Below, one piece after another: positions 1-8,737 of a stretch of DNA of 30,115 nt (position 1 is its first letter; the number at the start of each line of letters is the position of its first letter). The position numbers and the translations under genes were made by a program. The stretch covers positions 1 to 30,115 of the IMG/VR virus record IMGVR_UViG_3300007515_000030. The stretch is one strand, 5' to 3'. This stretch comes from a virus. The notes under the pieces were generated by a model, which was given only the letters and a program-made list of their open reading frames with translations, was not told where the DNA came from and did no database searches.

Positions 1-3000
1 GATTCGACCTCAACTATCAAAGGTCACATGAAAATTAGCAAGAAAACAGACCAAGGAGATTTCTTATTATTCACTATATCATCTTTGGTAGAAGCCACAG
101 GCTACTTTAAAATTACGGTAGCCAATGTTGCTTCGTCTGCGTCAAGCCCATTTTCAGGTGACGATAATGTGTATATCACATTTGCACGAACAGGCGATAA
201 GGGAGATACAGGGGCTACTGGGGCTACCGGTCTTACTGGGCCACAAGGTGCTACAGGACCAACTGGACCTACAGGTCCAGCAGGTTCTGACGGAGCCACC
301 GGACCAACTGGGCCTACAGGTCCAGCAGGTGCTGATGGTTCAGACGGGTCTGATGGTGCTACAGGTCCTACTGGGCCTACAGGACCTACAGGACCTACAG
401 GACCAACTGGTCCTACTGGCCCTGCCGGAAGCGACGGCTCAGACGGAGCCACAGGAGCGACAGGACCAACTGGTCCTACTGGTCCTACGGGAACAACTGG
501 GGCTACCGGACCGGTTGGAGCATCAGAAGGTGGAATATGGAGATTCGGAAATGCAACCGGAGCGTCTATTCCATCAACAGGTTATTTCAAAGTCAACAAT
601 GCCACATGGTCGAGTGGAACTCACATTTACATTAACAGGCTTGATAAGAACTCTGACGCATGGACTAACTGGTTTGAGCATCTACAATCCTTAACTTCAT
701 CTACCAAAGGATTCATTAGAATTGTTGGAACAGACTCAGGCACACCCGACCCAACCAATGAGGGTCATTTGTTTGAGATAACTGCGGTTGCAGATATGAC
801 GACCAGTTCTAATGTTGGTTATGACCTAACCGTGACCCCAGTATTTAACAACACAGAACCTACAAGTGGTGATGAGTGCTATGTTTTCCTTTCATTCTCC
901 GGCGATAAAGGAGATACTGGAACTACAGGGCCTACTGGCCCTACTGGTGCTACTGGACCTACAGGTCCTACCGGACCTGCTGGAACAGATGGTTCTACAG
1001 GCCCTACTGGACCAACAGGCCCAACCGGTCCTACCGGACCTGCTGGTTCTGATGGGAGCGACGGAGCCACCGGACCTACTGGTCCTACTGGTGCTACTGG
1101 ACCTACAGGTCCCGATGGTCCTACCGGACCTACCGGACCTACTGGACCTACAGGAAACTTTGGTGGTATTTCGGTTAAATACAACTACGATTCTAATGCC
1201 TTTTCTACACCAACTGACCCCGGAGCGGGAGATATTCAATTCAACAATAACTCATTTGGTGGAACGACTGTCGCATCATCCACAAGAGCAGACCTTGACG
1301 ACCAAGATTTAGACGGAACAGACATACAAGCCTTCCTTCGCACAATAGACGATTCAACTTCTACAATTAAGGGACAAATGAGAGTCAGCAAAGTTGATGA
1401 TTCATCTAAGTTCGCTATGTGGACTATTTCTGCATTGTCCGAAGAAACAGGATTCTTTAGTATCACTATATCCCCTGTTGATAGTTCATCTGATAACCCA
1501 TTCACTAACGGTGATGATGTAATAGTCACCTTTGCGAGAACTGGTGATATTGGCGCAACAGGGCCTACTGGCCCATCAGGGGGAACAGGACCAACTGGTT
1601 CTACAGGACCAACCGGACCAACTGGTCCCGCCGGTTCTAATGGAAGCGATGGTTCTACAGGCCCTACTGGACCACAAGGACCAACTGGTTCTACAGGACC
1701 AACTGGTCCAACTGGACCCACAGGACCGAGTGGTGTTGCCGGTGCTATTGATGACCTTTCAGATGCTCGGACATTTGACTATCGTAATTTAGGTCTTGGA
1801 ACTAATGCTGGTCAGGCTTGGATAAGTGGTGCTAATCAGAATATCGCAGTCGGTGAAGATTCGATGCAAGCCCTGACCACAGGTGATGGTAATATCGCTG
1901 TTGGTTATCGCTCATTATACACAGCAACAGGAAATGTTGCCTACAATGTATCAATTGGAGATGATGCTATGCGTCTTGCTACGGCTTGGAGATGCGTTGC
2001 TATTGGTAGTGCGGCACTTGAGAATGTGACTTCAAGCAATCAAACGGCAGTCGGGTATCAAGCCGGAAAATCTATCACAAGCGGCCAAAACAATGTGGCT
2101 CTTGGTTCAGCCGCTCTAACCGCCGTGACCACAGGACATAGAAATATCGGAATAGGAACTAATGCTCTTGATAACGCAGACACAGAATCCGATAATATCG
2201 CAATTGGATATGATGCTCTCGGTGGTCCTGTTGATGGTGGCGAATACAATCTTGCTATTGGGAATTATTCACTTGATGCCCTAACTTCGGGTGATAAAAA
2301 CATAGCACTCGGACATAATGCTGGTAGTGCGATTACTTCCGGTAATGAGCGAATAATGATTGGATATGGAGCGTTAGATAACACTACGACGGGTGCGGCG
2401 GGAGCCATTGCTATTGGAGCAAACGCCATCGGTAGCGGTGCGGTCACAGGAAACTACCCAATCGCGCTCGGTTATAACGCCGTCAAAAATAACACAAGTG
2501 CAAATTACACAATCGGTGTAGGCTACCAAGCGGCGGCTGGTGTATTAAACGGTCATGCTAATATAGCCATCGGTGCTAACGCATTATCGAACAAATCATC
2601 CGGTGCTGGCGGCGGCGAAGGGACAGAAAATATCGCAATAGGATATTCCGCATTAAGTAGCACAGGAATGACTACCGCAAATTACAATGTCGCTATTGGT
2701 TCAAATACGCTCGACGCGATTACAACAGGTGATTCCACAATTGCCATTGGGAGATATGCTGGAAGTGCCATTACTACGGGTTCAAAGAATGTTATGATTG
2801 GAGAGAGAAGCGGTGAAACTAACGCTACCGCAAATGAGAATGTATATGTTGGTTATCGGACAGGAGCAGATGCTACTTCGTCAAACAACACCTTTGTTGG
2901 AACTGAGGCCGGTTTTGATGTGCATACCGGCGGGAATAATTCTTTCATCGGCTTCCAATCCGGCTATGGAAGTAGCACTACCGGCTCTTACAATACTGCT

Positions 3001-3606
3001 CTTGGTGCATCGAGTTTGAACTCACTCACTTCGGGGTCGAACAACATCTCGCTTGGTTGGTTTAGCGGGGATGCTTTGACTGAGGGAAGCCACAACATTT
3101 TCATCGGAAACCAAGCCGGAAATAATGTCGTCACAGGCCAGCGAAATGTCGTAATCGGAAACGCAGATGTTCCTGATGCAGACGGCGATAATCAATTGTC
3201 TATTAGTTCGGGAACGGGAGTAGTCACTTGGATTACAGGAAACTCAAACGGCGGTGTATCTATTGGTGGTATTGAACAAAGGGGGGCTACTGTTGCGGCA
3301 ACATCAACTGCCGATAATGGTTATATCACATTGTTAGAAGTCCCCCATGCAGACTACAAAGCAATTAAAGCATCTGTTCATATTACAGATTCAACAAACA
3401 ACGAAGTTCAAACTATGGATGTTATGGCGCATTATGACGGTTCAGCCGCTAACTTTACAGAATACGGTATTCTCTTTGATGGTGCGGCGGCAATAGGTAG
3501 TGTAGAGGCAGATGTAAACGGCTCTAACTTAAGACTTAGATTCAAGAATGAACAAGGGGGAACTGCGACTCTTGCTGGAAGCATACACGCAGTATTACAC
3601 GCATAA
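1..3606 (+). CDS. Collagen-like tail fibre / adhesin, 5'-truncated by window edge
   Basis: Probable receptor-binding fibre on the tail tip or virion surface. The reading frame is open from base 1. The ATG at base 28 is unlikely to be the start, because the residues before it (DSTSTIKG) recur before an equivalent internal domain near base 1350. The visible 1201 residues are built from about 125-residue beta domains alternating with three Gly-X-Y stalks (37, 29 and 22 triplets, mostly Gly-Pro-Thr and Gly-Pro-Ala). A long run of 20-25-residue repeats with NIAIG/NIAVG cores follows (about bases 1810-3190), as in trimeric YadA/Hia-like heads. The C-terminus is a roughly 100-residue beta domain starting near [11 protein letters not shown]. 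No S74 chaperone/peptidase is visible. Collagen stalks and NIAIG repeats both imply a homotrimer. A second fibre gene follows 11 bases downstream. Exact position on the virion is inferred. Confidence 0.85.
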   Translation, partial: DSTSTIKGHMKISKKTDQGDFLLFTISSLVEATGYFKITVANVASSASSPFSGDDNVYITFARTGDKGDTGATGATGLTGPQGATGPTGPTGPAGSDGATGPTGPTGPAGADGSDGSDGATGPTGPTGPTGPTGPTGPTGPAGSDGSDGATGATGPTGPTGPTGTTGATGPVGASEGGIWRFGNATGASIPSTGYFKVNNATWSSGTHIYINRLDKNSDAWTNWFEHLQSLTSSTKGFIRIVGTDSGTPDPTNEGHLFEITAVADMTTSSNVGYDLTVTPVFNNTEPTSGDECYVFLSFSGDKGDTGTTGPTGPTGATGPTGPTGPAGTDGSTGPTGPTGPTGPTGPAGSDGSDGATGPTGPTGATGPTGPDGPTGPTGPTGPTGNFGGISVKYNYDSNAFSTPTDPGAGDIQFNNNSFGGTTVASSTRADLDDQDLDGTDIQAFLRTIDDSTSTIKGQMRVSKVDDSSKFAMWTISALSEETGFFSITISPVDSSSDNPFTNGDDVIVTFARTGDIGATGPTGPSGGTGPTGSTGPTGPTGPAGSNGSDGSTGPTGPQGPTGSTGPTGPTGPTGPSGVAGAIDDLSDARTFDYRNLGLGTNAGQAWISGANQNIAVGEDSMQALTTGDGNIAVGYRSLYTATGNVAYNVSIGDDAMRLATAWRCVAIGSAALENVTSSNQTAVGYQAGKSITSGQNNVALGSAALTAVTTGHRNIGIGTNALDNADTESDNIAIGYDALGGPVDGGEYNLAIGNYSLDALTSGDKNIALGHNAGSAITSGNERIMIGYGALDNTTTGAAGAIAIGANAIGSGAVTGNYPIALGYNAVKNNTSANYTIGVGYQAAAGVLNGHANIAIGANALSNKSSGAGGGEGTENIAIGYSALSSTGMTTANYNVAIGSNTLDAITTGDSTIAIGRYAGSAITTGSKNVMIGERSGETNATANENVYVGYRTGADATSSNNTFVGTEAGFDVHTGGNNSFIGFQSGYGSSTTGSYNTALGASSLNSLTSGSNNISLGWFSGDALTEGSHNIFIGNQAGNNVVTGQRNVVIGNADVPDADGDNQLSISSGTGVVTWITGNSNGGVSIGGIEQRGATVAATSTADNGYITLLEVPHADYKAIKASVHITDSTNNEVQTMDVMAHYDGSAANFTEYGILFDGAAAIGSVEADVNGSNLRLRFKNEQGGTATLAGSIHAVLHA
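193..525 (+). repeat. Collagen-like Gly-X-Y stalk 1
   Basis: 37 uninterrupted Gly-X-Y triplets, mainly GPT with GPA, GSD, GAD and GAT. The DNA is itself repetitive (CCTACTGG / CCTACAGG units), so copy number could change by slippage or recombination. Pro is in the X position and Thr in the Y position in most triplets. Confidence 0.95.
901..1161 (+). repeat. Collagen-like Gly-X-Y stalk 2
   Basis: 29 uninterrupted Gly-X-Y triplets, opening with GDKGDTG as stalk 1 does. GPT dominates, with interspersed GSD and GTD triplets. The shared opening suggests duplication of a whole beta-domain-plus-stalk module. Confidence 0.95.
1543..1740 (+). repeat. Collagen-like Gly-X-Y stalk 3
   Basis: 22 uninterrupted Gly-X-Y triplets opening with GDIGATG and ending GPSGVA. 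It leads into the NIAIG-repeat head region. Together with stalks 1 and 2 it gives 88 triplets in the visible part of the gene. Confidence 0.95.
1810..3190 (+). repeat. NIAIG-type head repeats of fibre 1
   Basis: Degenerate protein repeats of about 20-25 residues with the core N-I/V-A-I/V-G-x-x-A-L followed by TTG or TSG turns. This is the pattern of left-handed beta-roll heads in YadA-like trimeric adhesins. A copy near bases 2164-2343 closely matches one in the downstream fibre at 4311-4490 (47 of 60 residues identical by hand count). Confidence 0.85.
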
Positions 3607-3617
3607 GGTGATTAAAT

Positions 3618-5585
3618 ATGGGTAGGCAACCGTTTAGGAGAAGGAAAGCAGACAACACAATAGATGATGGGACAAGTGCCGGTGGTGCTTCTGCTATTGG
3701 TGGTTTAGATGATGTATTGATGGATGCTACTAACTTTACTAACGGGTTCTTACTTCAATTAAATAGTGATGGTTCAGCCCCAACAACAGGAACACTAAAT
3801 AGCGCAACAGGAAATGTCGGTCTTGGAGAAGATGTTTTAGCCAATTTAACATCTGCTGATTATAATATTGCTATAGGAAATCAATCACTTAATGATATAA
3901 CTACAGGTGGTTATAACATAGCAATAGGCGGTTGGGGTGCATTACAAAAAATAACTACTCAATCAAATAATATAGGTATTGGTTCGGGTGCAGGTCAAAA
4001 CATAACCAATGGTGCAGGTAATATCTGTATTGGTGGAAACGCCTCAAAAGGTAATTCGAGCGGCGTTGCATCTTCATACAATGTTGCTATTGGCGATAAT
4101 GCTATGTATGCAATAAATGGTGTTGCTAACAACAATGTCGCAATAGGCAAGTATGCTATGAGAGATGGACTAACAACCGGAGATGATAATGTAGCAATTG
4201 GAGAAAGTGCAGGTCGTAATATATCAACTGCTTCAAACTTAGTTTTTATTGGGAAAGAAGCCGGACATAATAATACAACAGGTCTTAGAAATATTGCTAT
4301 TGGCTACAAGGCTTATGATAATGCAGATACAGAATCGGATAACATAGCAATTGGATATGATGCTTTAGGTGGTTCTATTGCCGGTGGCGAGCAGAATCTC
4401 GCAATTGGTAATTATGCCGGAGATGCAATAACAAGCGGAGATGGAAATGTAGCATTAGGTCATAAAGCAGGTTCGGGAATAACTACCGGCTACAAAAATG
4501 TTTATGTTGGTTGGGAAGCGGGTGAATCCACTACAAGTGCCGGAGAAAATGTAGGTATAGGTGATTTAGCATTAAACGATAATACAACAGGCGGTGGAAA
4601 TGTAGCCGTAGGTCATCAGACATTAAAGTCAACAACAGATGGATATGTTAATGTGGCCGTCGGTCAAGATGTTGGAATGTTTATCACTACAGGCCAAAGA
4701 AATACAGGTGTCGGTGGAAATGCTTTGAGAGCCGCTACTACCGGACACTATAACATCGCATTAGGTCAATACGCTGGAGATAATATCACTACCGGAACAG
4801 GAAATGTTGTAATCGGAAGGGCAGATGTTCCGAGCGCAACGGCAAATAGGCAGTTATCAATAAGTGCGGGAGATAGCACAACTCCCGTATGGATAACAGG
4901 AGAAAGTGATGGTTCGGTCAATATCCCCAATTCAATTCTCAAAATCAATGGTTCAGTTGGTTCAGACGGACAGGTTCTCACTTCAACAGGTAGCGCAGTA
5001 GCATGGGAAGATGCTGGCGGTGGTTCTTCTCACTTTGATGGTGCAAAGTTAATTGATATTCCTCAATCTTACCTTAACCAACTTTACCCCTTCGGTGATG
5101 CTCAAATGGCTTATGGAAATCCATTTACTTCTTATGTTCAATACTTCCCATTCCTTGCGCCTGATTCAGGAAATATAACAAAACTCGGTATAAGAGTGCA
5201 TAACTATGCTGGTGATGCAGATGTGCAAATAGGGATTTACTCAGACTCTAATGGCTCTCCGGCTTCAAAATTAGGTAGGGTTGAAATCAGTATTGATTCA
5301 GCCGCCGCATTTGACTCCACACAGTTCGATTCAACGATTACATTAGTCAAAGGAACTCAGTATTGGGTCGGATATATGGTTGATGACTCAAGCGTGAATA
5401 ACTCACTTTATGGTAGTAATACTTCAAATAGGGCAATAACCTATTCAGGTCAGGCTGGTGGAAATCAGGCCTCGCGAGTTAATGTAAGAAGCAACAATAA
5501 CGCGACTTCTTTACCTTCAAGCCCTTCGAGTATAAGCGGGTATTGGGCTTATATGATTCCACAGGTTTATTGTGTGATAGGATGA
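3618..5585 (+). CDS. Second tail fibre / adhesin with NIAIG repeats and C-terminal jelly-roll domain
   Basis: 655 residues. The ATG is preceded by AAGGTGATTAAAT, a Shine-Dalgarno-like context. The N-terminal 70 residues are low in recognisable features. Residues about 70-410 are NIAIG-type repeats like those of the preceding fibre, but there is no collagen stalk. A short linker ending near WEDAGGG leads to a C-terminal domain of about 180 residues: YFPFLAPDSG, GIRVHNYAG, VQIGIYSDSNG and KGTQYWVGYM read as strands of a carbohydrate-binding-like beta sandwich common in phage fibre tips. It probably acts as an alternative or accessory receptor-binding fibre. Codon third positions are more A/T-rich than in fibre 1 over the shared segment, so the two are not a recent duplicate. 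The receptor is unknown. Confidence 0.8.
   Translation: MGRQPFRRRKADNTIDDGTSAGGASAIGGLDDVLMDATNFTNGFLLQLNSDGSAPTTGTLNSATGNVGLGEDVLANLTSADYNIAIGNQSLNDITTGGYNIAIGGWGALQKITTQSNNIGIGSGAGQNITNGAGNICIGGNASKGNSSGVASSYNVAIGDNAMYAINGVANNNVAIGKYAMRDGLTTGDDNVAIGESAGRNISTASNLVFIGKEAGHNNTTGLRNIAIGYKAYDNADTESDNIAIGYDALGGSIAGGEQNLAIGNYAGDAITSGDGNVALGHKAGSGITTGYKNVYVGWEAGESTTSAGENVGIGDLALNDNTTGGGNVAVGHQTLKSTTDGYVNVAVGQDVGMFITTGQRNTGVGGNALRAATTGHYNIALGQYAGDNITTGTGNVVIGRADVPSATANRQLSISAGDSTTPVWITGESDGSVNIPNSILKINGSVGSDGQVLTSTGSAVAWEDAGGGSSHFDGAKLIDIPQSYLNQLYPFGDAQMAYGNPFTSYVQYFPFLAPDSGNITKLGIRVHNYAGDADVQIGIYSDSNGSPASKLGRVEISIDSAAAFDSTQFDSTITLVKGTQYWVGYMVDDSSVNNSLYGSNTSNRAITYSGQAGGNQASRVNVRSNNNATSLPSSPSSISGYWAYMIPQVYCVIG
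3815..4850 (+). repeat. NIAIG-type head repeats of fibre 2
   Basis: Roughly a dozen and a half degenerate repeats with NIAIG, NVAIG or NIGIG cores, the same class as in the upstream fibre and presumably a trimeric beta-roll. Boundaries are approximate. Confidence 0.8.
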
Positions 5586-5592
5586 TGATAAT

Positions 5593-5847
5593 ATGAATAT
5601 ACGAATGAGAAAAACTGATGGAGAAGTATCTTATACTGAACTTGGGTGGCAAGATGTATTATCTTTGAGATTATCTTTGTTGATTCAAAGTGATTTATGG
5701 ATGCTGGCCGATAGATATGAAAAATTAACTGAGGAACAGAAAACTGAACTTACTACTTACAGACAAGCCCTACGGGATATTACAGATTACGAAACGGCTA
5801 ATCTTGCTGGTGAGAACTTTCCTGATACCCCGAATTGGGTGGTTTAG
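5593..5847 (+). CDS. Tail fibre assembly chaperone-like protein
   Basis: 84 residues, starting 7 bases after the fibre 2 stop. The layout matches the phage tail-assembly-chaperone family often placed behind fibre genes (Pfam Phage_tail_APC): an N-terminal helix with LRLSLLIQSDLWM, then TTYRQALRDITD, then FPDTPNWVV at the C-terminus. This corresponds to the family pattern of a helix with SDW, YRQALRDI and a Trp/Pro end. It likely helps fold or trimerise the adjacent fibres and may not be in the virion. The match is by eye from motif order and is fairly distinctive. Confidence 0.7.
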   Translation: MNIRMRKTDGEVSYTELGWQDVLSLRLSLLIQSDLWMLADRYEKLTEEQKTELTTYRQALRDITDYETANLAGENFPDTPNWVV

Positions 5848-5887
5848 TAATACCAATGTTTAATACCTATCATGTTGAGGTTGTATT

Positions 5888-6439
5888 ATGAGAAAGCACC
5901 CCGCTTGGATGATGTGGGAAGCAGAATTAACAGATGAACAATGCGATTATATCATTGCATCCGGCCAAACCTTAGAGCCACAAAAAGCAAGAACATTCAA
6001 AGATGAAGACGACCCTAACAGAAAAACACAAGTTAGGTGGATTCATAGTGATAGGTTCCCTGATATATTGGAGTTGGTAGATAAATATGCAAGAGAAGCC
6101 AACAAGCATTTTAAGTTGCATATAACAGAACTTCCTTATCTTCAATATACTGAATACAAAGACATAGGGCATTTCTATGGCGACCACCATGATGTAGATT
6201 GGGATAGAGATGATGGTTTGCACAGAAAAATATCTGTAGTTATTCAATTATCAGACCCAAAAGATTACGAAGGGGGAGAGTTCTCCTTTATGACCACACA
6301 AAACCCCGATTCCGAAGCGGTTAAAAGGCGAGGAACAATCATAGCATTTGTATCATACTACGACCACGCAGTTTCCCCTATTACAGAGGGTAATAGAAAC
6401 AGTCTTGTGGGATGGTATGAAGGACCGAGATGGTGTTAA
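5888..6439 (+). CDS. 2OG-Fe(II) dioxygenase, prolyl 4-hydroxylase type
   Basis: 183 residues. Predicted 2-oxoglutarate-, Fe(II)- and O2-dependent hydroxylase of the P4Hc/PKHD class. The facial triad is visible as H100 and D102 (in GDHHDVDW) and H160 (in YYDHAVSPI), with the 2OG-binding R170 ten residues on (EGNRNSLVGWY). Strand motifs KISVVIQLSD and EGGEFSF are also typical. The ATG follows a GAGGTTG purine run. The gene lies two genes downstream of a fibre with 88 collagen-like Gly-Pro-rich triplets, so prolines of that stalk are the obvious candidate substrate (inference). Such oxygenases also occur in marine phages without collagen genes, so other virion or host protein targets are possible. 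All catalytic residues are intact. Confidence 0.9.
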   Translation: MRKHPAWMMWEAELTDEQCDYIIASGQTLEPQKARTFKDEDDPNRKTQVRWIHSDRFPDILELVDKYAREANKHFKLHITELPYLQYTEYKDIGHFYGDHHDVDWDRDDGLHRKISVVIQLSDPKDYEGGEFSFMTTQNPDSEAVKRRGTIIAFVSYYDHAVSPITEGNRNSLVGWYEGPRWC

Positions 6440-6440
6440 T

Positions 6441-6608
6441 ATGAAAGAAGGTAAAATTGTATATCAACCACCCGAAAAGTGTTATACGAGAGTTCTCATA
6501 GAAGAAACCACACACGGATACAAGATATACAGAGTGGGCGAAGATGGCCCATTTACAGTAATTCCACATTCCGCAGTTAAGGAAATACAATACAAAGGGG
6601 GTGAATGA
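6441..6608 (+). CDS. Small hypothetical protein (55 aa)
   Basis: ATG one base after the hydroxylase stop. A longer reading to base 6348 would sit inside the hydroxylase out of frame and is disfavoured. Sequence highlights are KIVYQPPEKCYTRVLIEE and YKIYRVGEDGPFTVIPHSAVKEI, reading as an all-beta small domain of about five strands, SH3-like in pattern. No signal peptide or membrane segment. The stop overlaps the next gene's GTG start, suggesting translational coupling. Function unknown. Confidence 0.6.
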   Translation: MKEGKIVYQPPEKCYTRVLIEETTHGYKIYRVGEDGPFTVIPHSAVKEIQYKGGE

Positions 6609-6918
6609 TATACAGATTTATGGAGTAGAGTTAGAGATATGGCTTGGTCTTGCCGCCGCAGTAGGCGCAGGTGCTATATGGGGTCTTAAGAAGTATCAAC
6701 AAATCAATGCTGATGGTAAAATAACACTTGATGAAGTTCTTGGAGCAGTCGAAGAAGGCGAAAAGTTCGCAGACAAAATAGTTGATGCCGCAGAAGATTT
6801 GGAAGAGGCTCTTGAAACCAAGAAAAAGGCTGAGTTAATCGCTATCGCTAAAGAAAAAGGACTTTCTACTACCGGAACTAAAGCCGATTTAATCGAGCGC
6901 ATTTCCGGTGCTGAGTAG
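6601..6918 (+). CDS. Membrane-anchored protein with C-terminal SAP motif
   Basis: 105 residues from a GTG start preceded by AAAGGGG and overlapping the previous stop by 8 bases. Residues 11-28 form one hydrophobic helix (WLGLAAAVGAGAIWGL). Residues 34-45 (QINADGKITLDE) resemble an EF-hand-like loop. Residues 46-71 are an acidic helix. Residues 72-102 match the SAP DNA-binding motif: KKAELIAIAKEKGL, turn, TGTKADLIERI. The N-terminal half resembles small holin-like proteins of marine phages. The SAP tail suggests DNA or nucleoprotein contact at the membrane. Role is uncertain: holin, or a protein tethering viral DNA to the membrane. Confidence 0.6.
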   Translation: MNDIQIYGVELEIWLGLAAAVGAGAIWGLKKYQQINADGKITLDEVLGAVEEGEKFADKIVDAAEDLEEALETKKKAELIAIAKEKGLSTTGTKADLIERISGAE

Positions 6919-7290
6919 ATGTTAGATTCGGACTACGAAGAACAGGGCGGTGCTTTGTTTCTTTTTTTTGTGGTTCTGATTACTATTACTGCAAGTGCAT
7001 TATCCCCTTACAAGCCGTCAGGCTTGATATTTACGGATGATTGTTATTGGGTAGAGGGTTATGTGGTTGATAAATACTACGAAACAAATTACTTAAATAC
7101 TGATTACTACATAGTGTTTAATGGAACGGCTAATAACGAAACCGACTTTGAAGGAAGCGTTTATACGACCTTCGCAACCTATTTGATAACGCCGGTAGGC
7201 TATCACATTGAGGGGGGCGAGTTTTGCGAGGTTCAGACAGTAAAGGAGTGGATTCAGAGCGGGAACCTAACCCTGAACTTTCTCGAATAG
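6919..7290 (+). CDS. Small membrane protein, possible lysis/exit component
   Basis: 123 residues, with the ATG immediately after the previous TAG. There is a short acidic N-terminus, then one hydrophobic segment at residues 12-28 (ALFLFFVVLITITASAL). The remaining 95 residues are Tyr- and Asn-rich and beta-patterned (YWVEGYVVDKYYETNY, DYYIVFNGT), with two cysteines and N-x-T sequons (NGT, NET, NLT). The likely topology is cytoplasmic N-terminus and extracellular C-terminus, so glycosylation by the archaeal host is possible. It lies between two other small membrane proteins, which suggests a shared role at the envelope. No family recognised. Confidence 0.55.
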   Translation: MLDSDYEEQGGALFLFFVVLITITASALSPYKPSGLIFTDDCYWVEGYVVDKYYETNYLNTDYYIVFNGTANNETDFEGSVYTTFATYLITPVGYHIEGGEFCEVQTVKEWIQSGNLTLNFLE

Positions 7291-7472
7291 AATGGAGAAT
7301 ACACACTTTAGAAGAGAGGGTAATAGCGATGGCTACTACAATACAGAATATACAATACGAAAAGTTGGTTAAATATGACCGACAGATTGATAGGTCAGCG
7401 ACCTTAATGAACAGAATAGTGTGGGCCTTGAGGCTCTGTGCATTGTGTTTCTTAGCGGGTGTGTTTCTTTGA
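7224..7472 (+). CDS. XhlA/holin-like coiled-coil membrane protein
   Basis: 82 residues from TTG at 7224, preceded by a strong purine run (GAGGGGGGCGAG) and overlapping the previous gene by 67 bases. An in-frame ATG at 7329 is an alternative that would remove part of the coil. The layout is a charged N-terminus, an amphipathic coiled coil (about residues 20-60, with HTLEERV and VKYDRQIDRSA), and a C-terminal hydrophobic helix (about 64-82, IVWALRLCALCFLAGVFL). This is the layout of XhlA-type and related phage proteins associated with holins. A lysis role is inferred from topology and from the neighbouring membrane proteins. Confidence 0.55.
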   Translation: MRGSDSKGVDSEREPNPELSRIEWRIHTLEERVIAMATTIQNIQYEKLVKYDRQIDRSATLMNRIVWALRLCALCFLAGVFL

Positions 7473-8008
7473 GTTATTATTGTTCTAATGCTGATGTGGG
7501 CCAAAGATTAGGTCTTGATTCTGCACAAAGAAGCAGAGCCGCTACAAGATTAACAAGTGCTATCAGAAGGGCTACAATAGATATAGACCAAGCCTTTAGG
7601 GATTATGGAAGAGATGCACCAAGCAGAGAAATAGGCGAAACCACTTTGAATGGCGCAGTTGCCGCAGGTGCTACGAGTATACTTCTAACCGATGGTGCTT
7701 CTTTTGCCTCTGCTGGTAATGGGAATATAGATGGAGATTCGTTTTCGTGGACTGGTAAATCTACACATACCTTAACTGGTGTATCAGGAATATCCGCAGA
7801 CCATTTATCCGGTGTGACCGTTCAAGAAGGAGAGTTTGCTCATGTTATTAGAGAGATTTGCGCTGATTTAGCCGCATCCTACTACTTAGAAGATGACTCT
7901 GTGTTTCAGCAAGGTGGTTTAAGGGATGGTGGTTTGAGAACTAACACTCTAAGGTCAAGAGGAAATGATAATCTATCTCGTTTAGCCCACCTTGGAAGTG
8001 TTGACTAA
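7469..8008 (+). CDS. Head-tail connector, gp6-like, with inserted beta domain
   Basis: 179 residues from TTG at 7469, which overlaps the previous stop as TTGA and follows GCGGGTGTG. The longer reading from 7421 would only add residues in the previous gene's membrane-segment region. The N-terminal helices (DVGQRLGLD, AATRLTSAIRRATIDIDQAF) and a later helix (VIREICADLAASYYLED) match the helical connector fold of phage gp6/gp15-type head-completion proteins. Between them, residues about 55-120 form a small beta module (ATSILLTDGASF, DSFSWTGKSTHTLTGV) familiar from tail-fibre proteins. It probably sits below the portal. The assignment rests on helix pattern and position at the start of the neck genes. 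Confidence 0.6.
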   Translation: MSYYCSNADVGQRLGLDSAQRSRAATRLTSAIRRATIDIDQAFRDYGRDAPSREIGETTLNGAVAAGATSILLTDGASFASAGNGNIDGDSFSWTGKSTHTLTGVSGISADHLSGVTVQEGEFAHVIREICADLAASYYLEDDSVFQQGGLRDGGLRTNTLRSRGNDNLSRLAHLGSVD

Positions 8009-8736
8009 TGCCGTATACCCGCCAATTATCCCCTTATCGCCGCCGTAGTGGTGGGGCAAACATGGGTTCTGCCGTTCAATTTAGAGTAGGGTATTATGAT
8101 AGAGGGCTTATTAAAGCCATAGAAGATTTGGATACGGAAATAAATGATTCAAAACAATGGTTGGCGTATGAGATTTGGGGCTATTTGAAATCACAGGTAA
8201 TACCTGCGGCTCAAGCACAACTCAAGAAAAAAGACCCTACAACATGGAACCAATCACTACCACCAACAAGACAATTCAAAACAACCAAGAGTATATACAG
8301 AAGAGTTGCTGACTCTTTGGATGCAGAGGTTATGCCTGATGGTATAGTAAGAGCGGGTTCTTTTCCACTTCCTTATGGTGTTAAGGGTCAAAGACAACCC
8401 GAAAATACAAAGAAAACCATTGCTCAGATAGTAAAGCGCGGTATGAGTCCATTCACCTATAGAAAAAAGGGTAGATTAACCAATCTACCACCTACTGTAA
8501 GGTCTTCTGTTAGACATGGAGTCGCAAAGAAAGCGGCCGGTGTAAACCCATATAGCGTAATGAGTTCATTACCAATGTCGCTAAAGGGCAAGCACCCCGG
8601 ATTTACAGGTAGGAAAAGATATGATTATACTGCCTTTATGGAAAATATGATTAGAGAAGATTTCAGAGAAAAGTGGATACCAAGGCGACTTGAGTTCTTG
8701 GGAAGCGCATTAGGATTTAGAAGTGGAAGTGTATAG
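8008..8736 (+). CDS. Neck / head-tail joining protein, HK97 gp10-like
   Basis: 242 residues. The ATG overlaps the previous stop by one base (TAATG). The protein is strongly basic. Residues about 22-75 contain long helices (GLIKAIEDLDTEINDSKQWL, EIWGYLKSQVIPAAQAQLKKK) as in HK97-gp10-like tail-completion proteins. The rest is Arg/Lys-rich and low in recognisable motifs. Its place between the connector and the tail terminator fits a neck component. No catalytic motif. Family assignment is moderate and based mostly on order and the helix pattern. Confidence 0.5.
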   Translation: MPYTRQLSPYRRRSGGANMGSAVQFRVGYYDRGLIKAIEDLDTEINDSKQWLAYEIWGYLKSQVIPAAQAQLKKKDPTTWNQSLPPTRQFKTTKSIYRRVADSLDAEVMPDGIVRAGSFPLPYGVKGQRQPENTKKTIAQIVKRGMSPFTYRKKGRLTNLPPTVRSSVRHGVAKKAAGVNPYSVMSSLPMSLKGKHPGFTGRKRYDYTAFMENMIREDFREKWIPRRLEFLGSALGFRSGSV

Positions 8737-8737
8737 A

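Noticed and set aside
28-30. ATG at base 28 as start of fibre 1
   Set aside because: The frame is open to base 1, and the preceding residues are homologous to those before the equivalent internal domain, so the gene continues upstream.
102-1792. Long open frames on the opposite strand and in shifted + frames across the collagen stalks
   Set aside because: Gly-Pro-Thr codon repeats (GGN CCN ACN) leave stop-free shadows in other frames; their proteins are low-complexity mirrors of the repeat.
5972-6247. 91-residue antisense frame within the hydroxylase gene
   Set aside because: It lies fully inside a gene with complete catalytic motifs and has no recognisable motif of its own.
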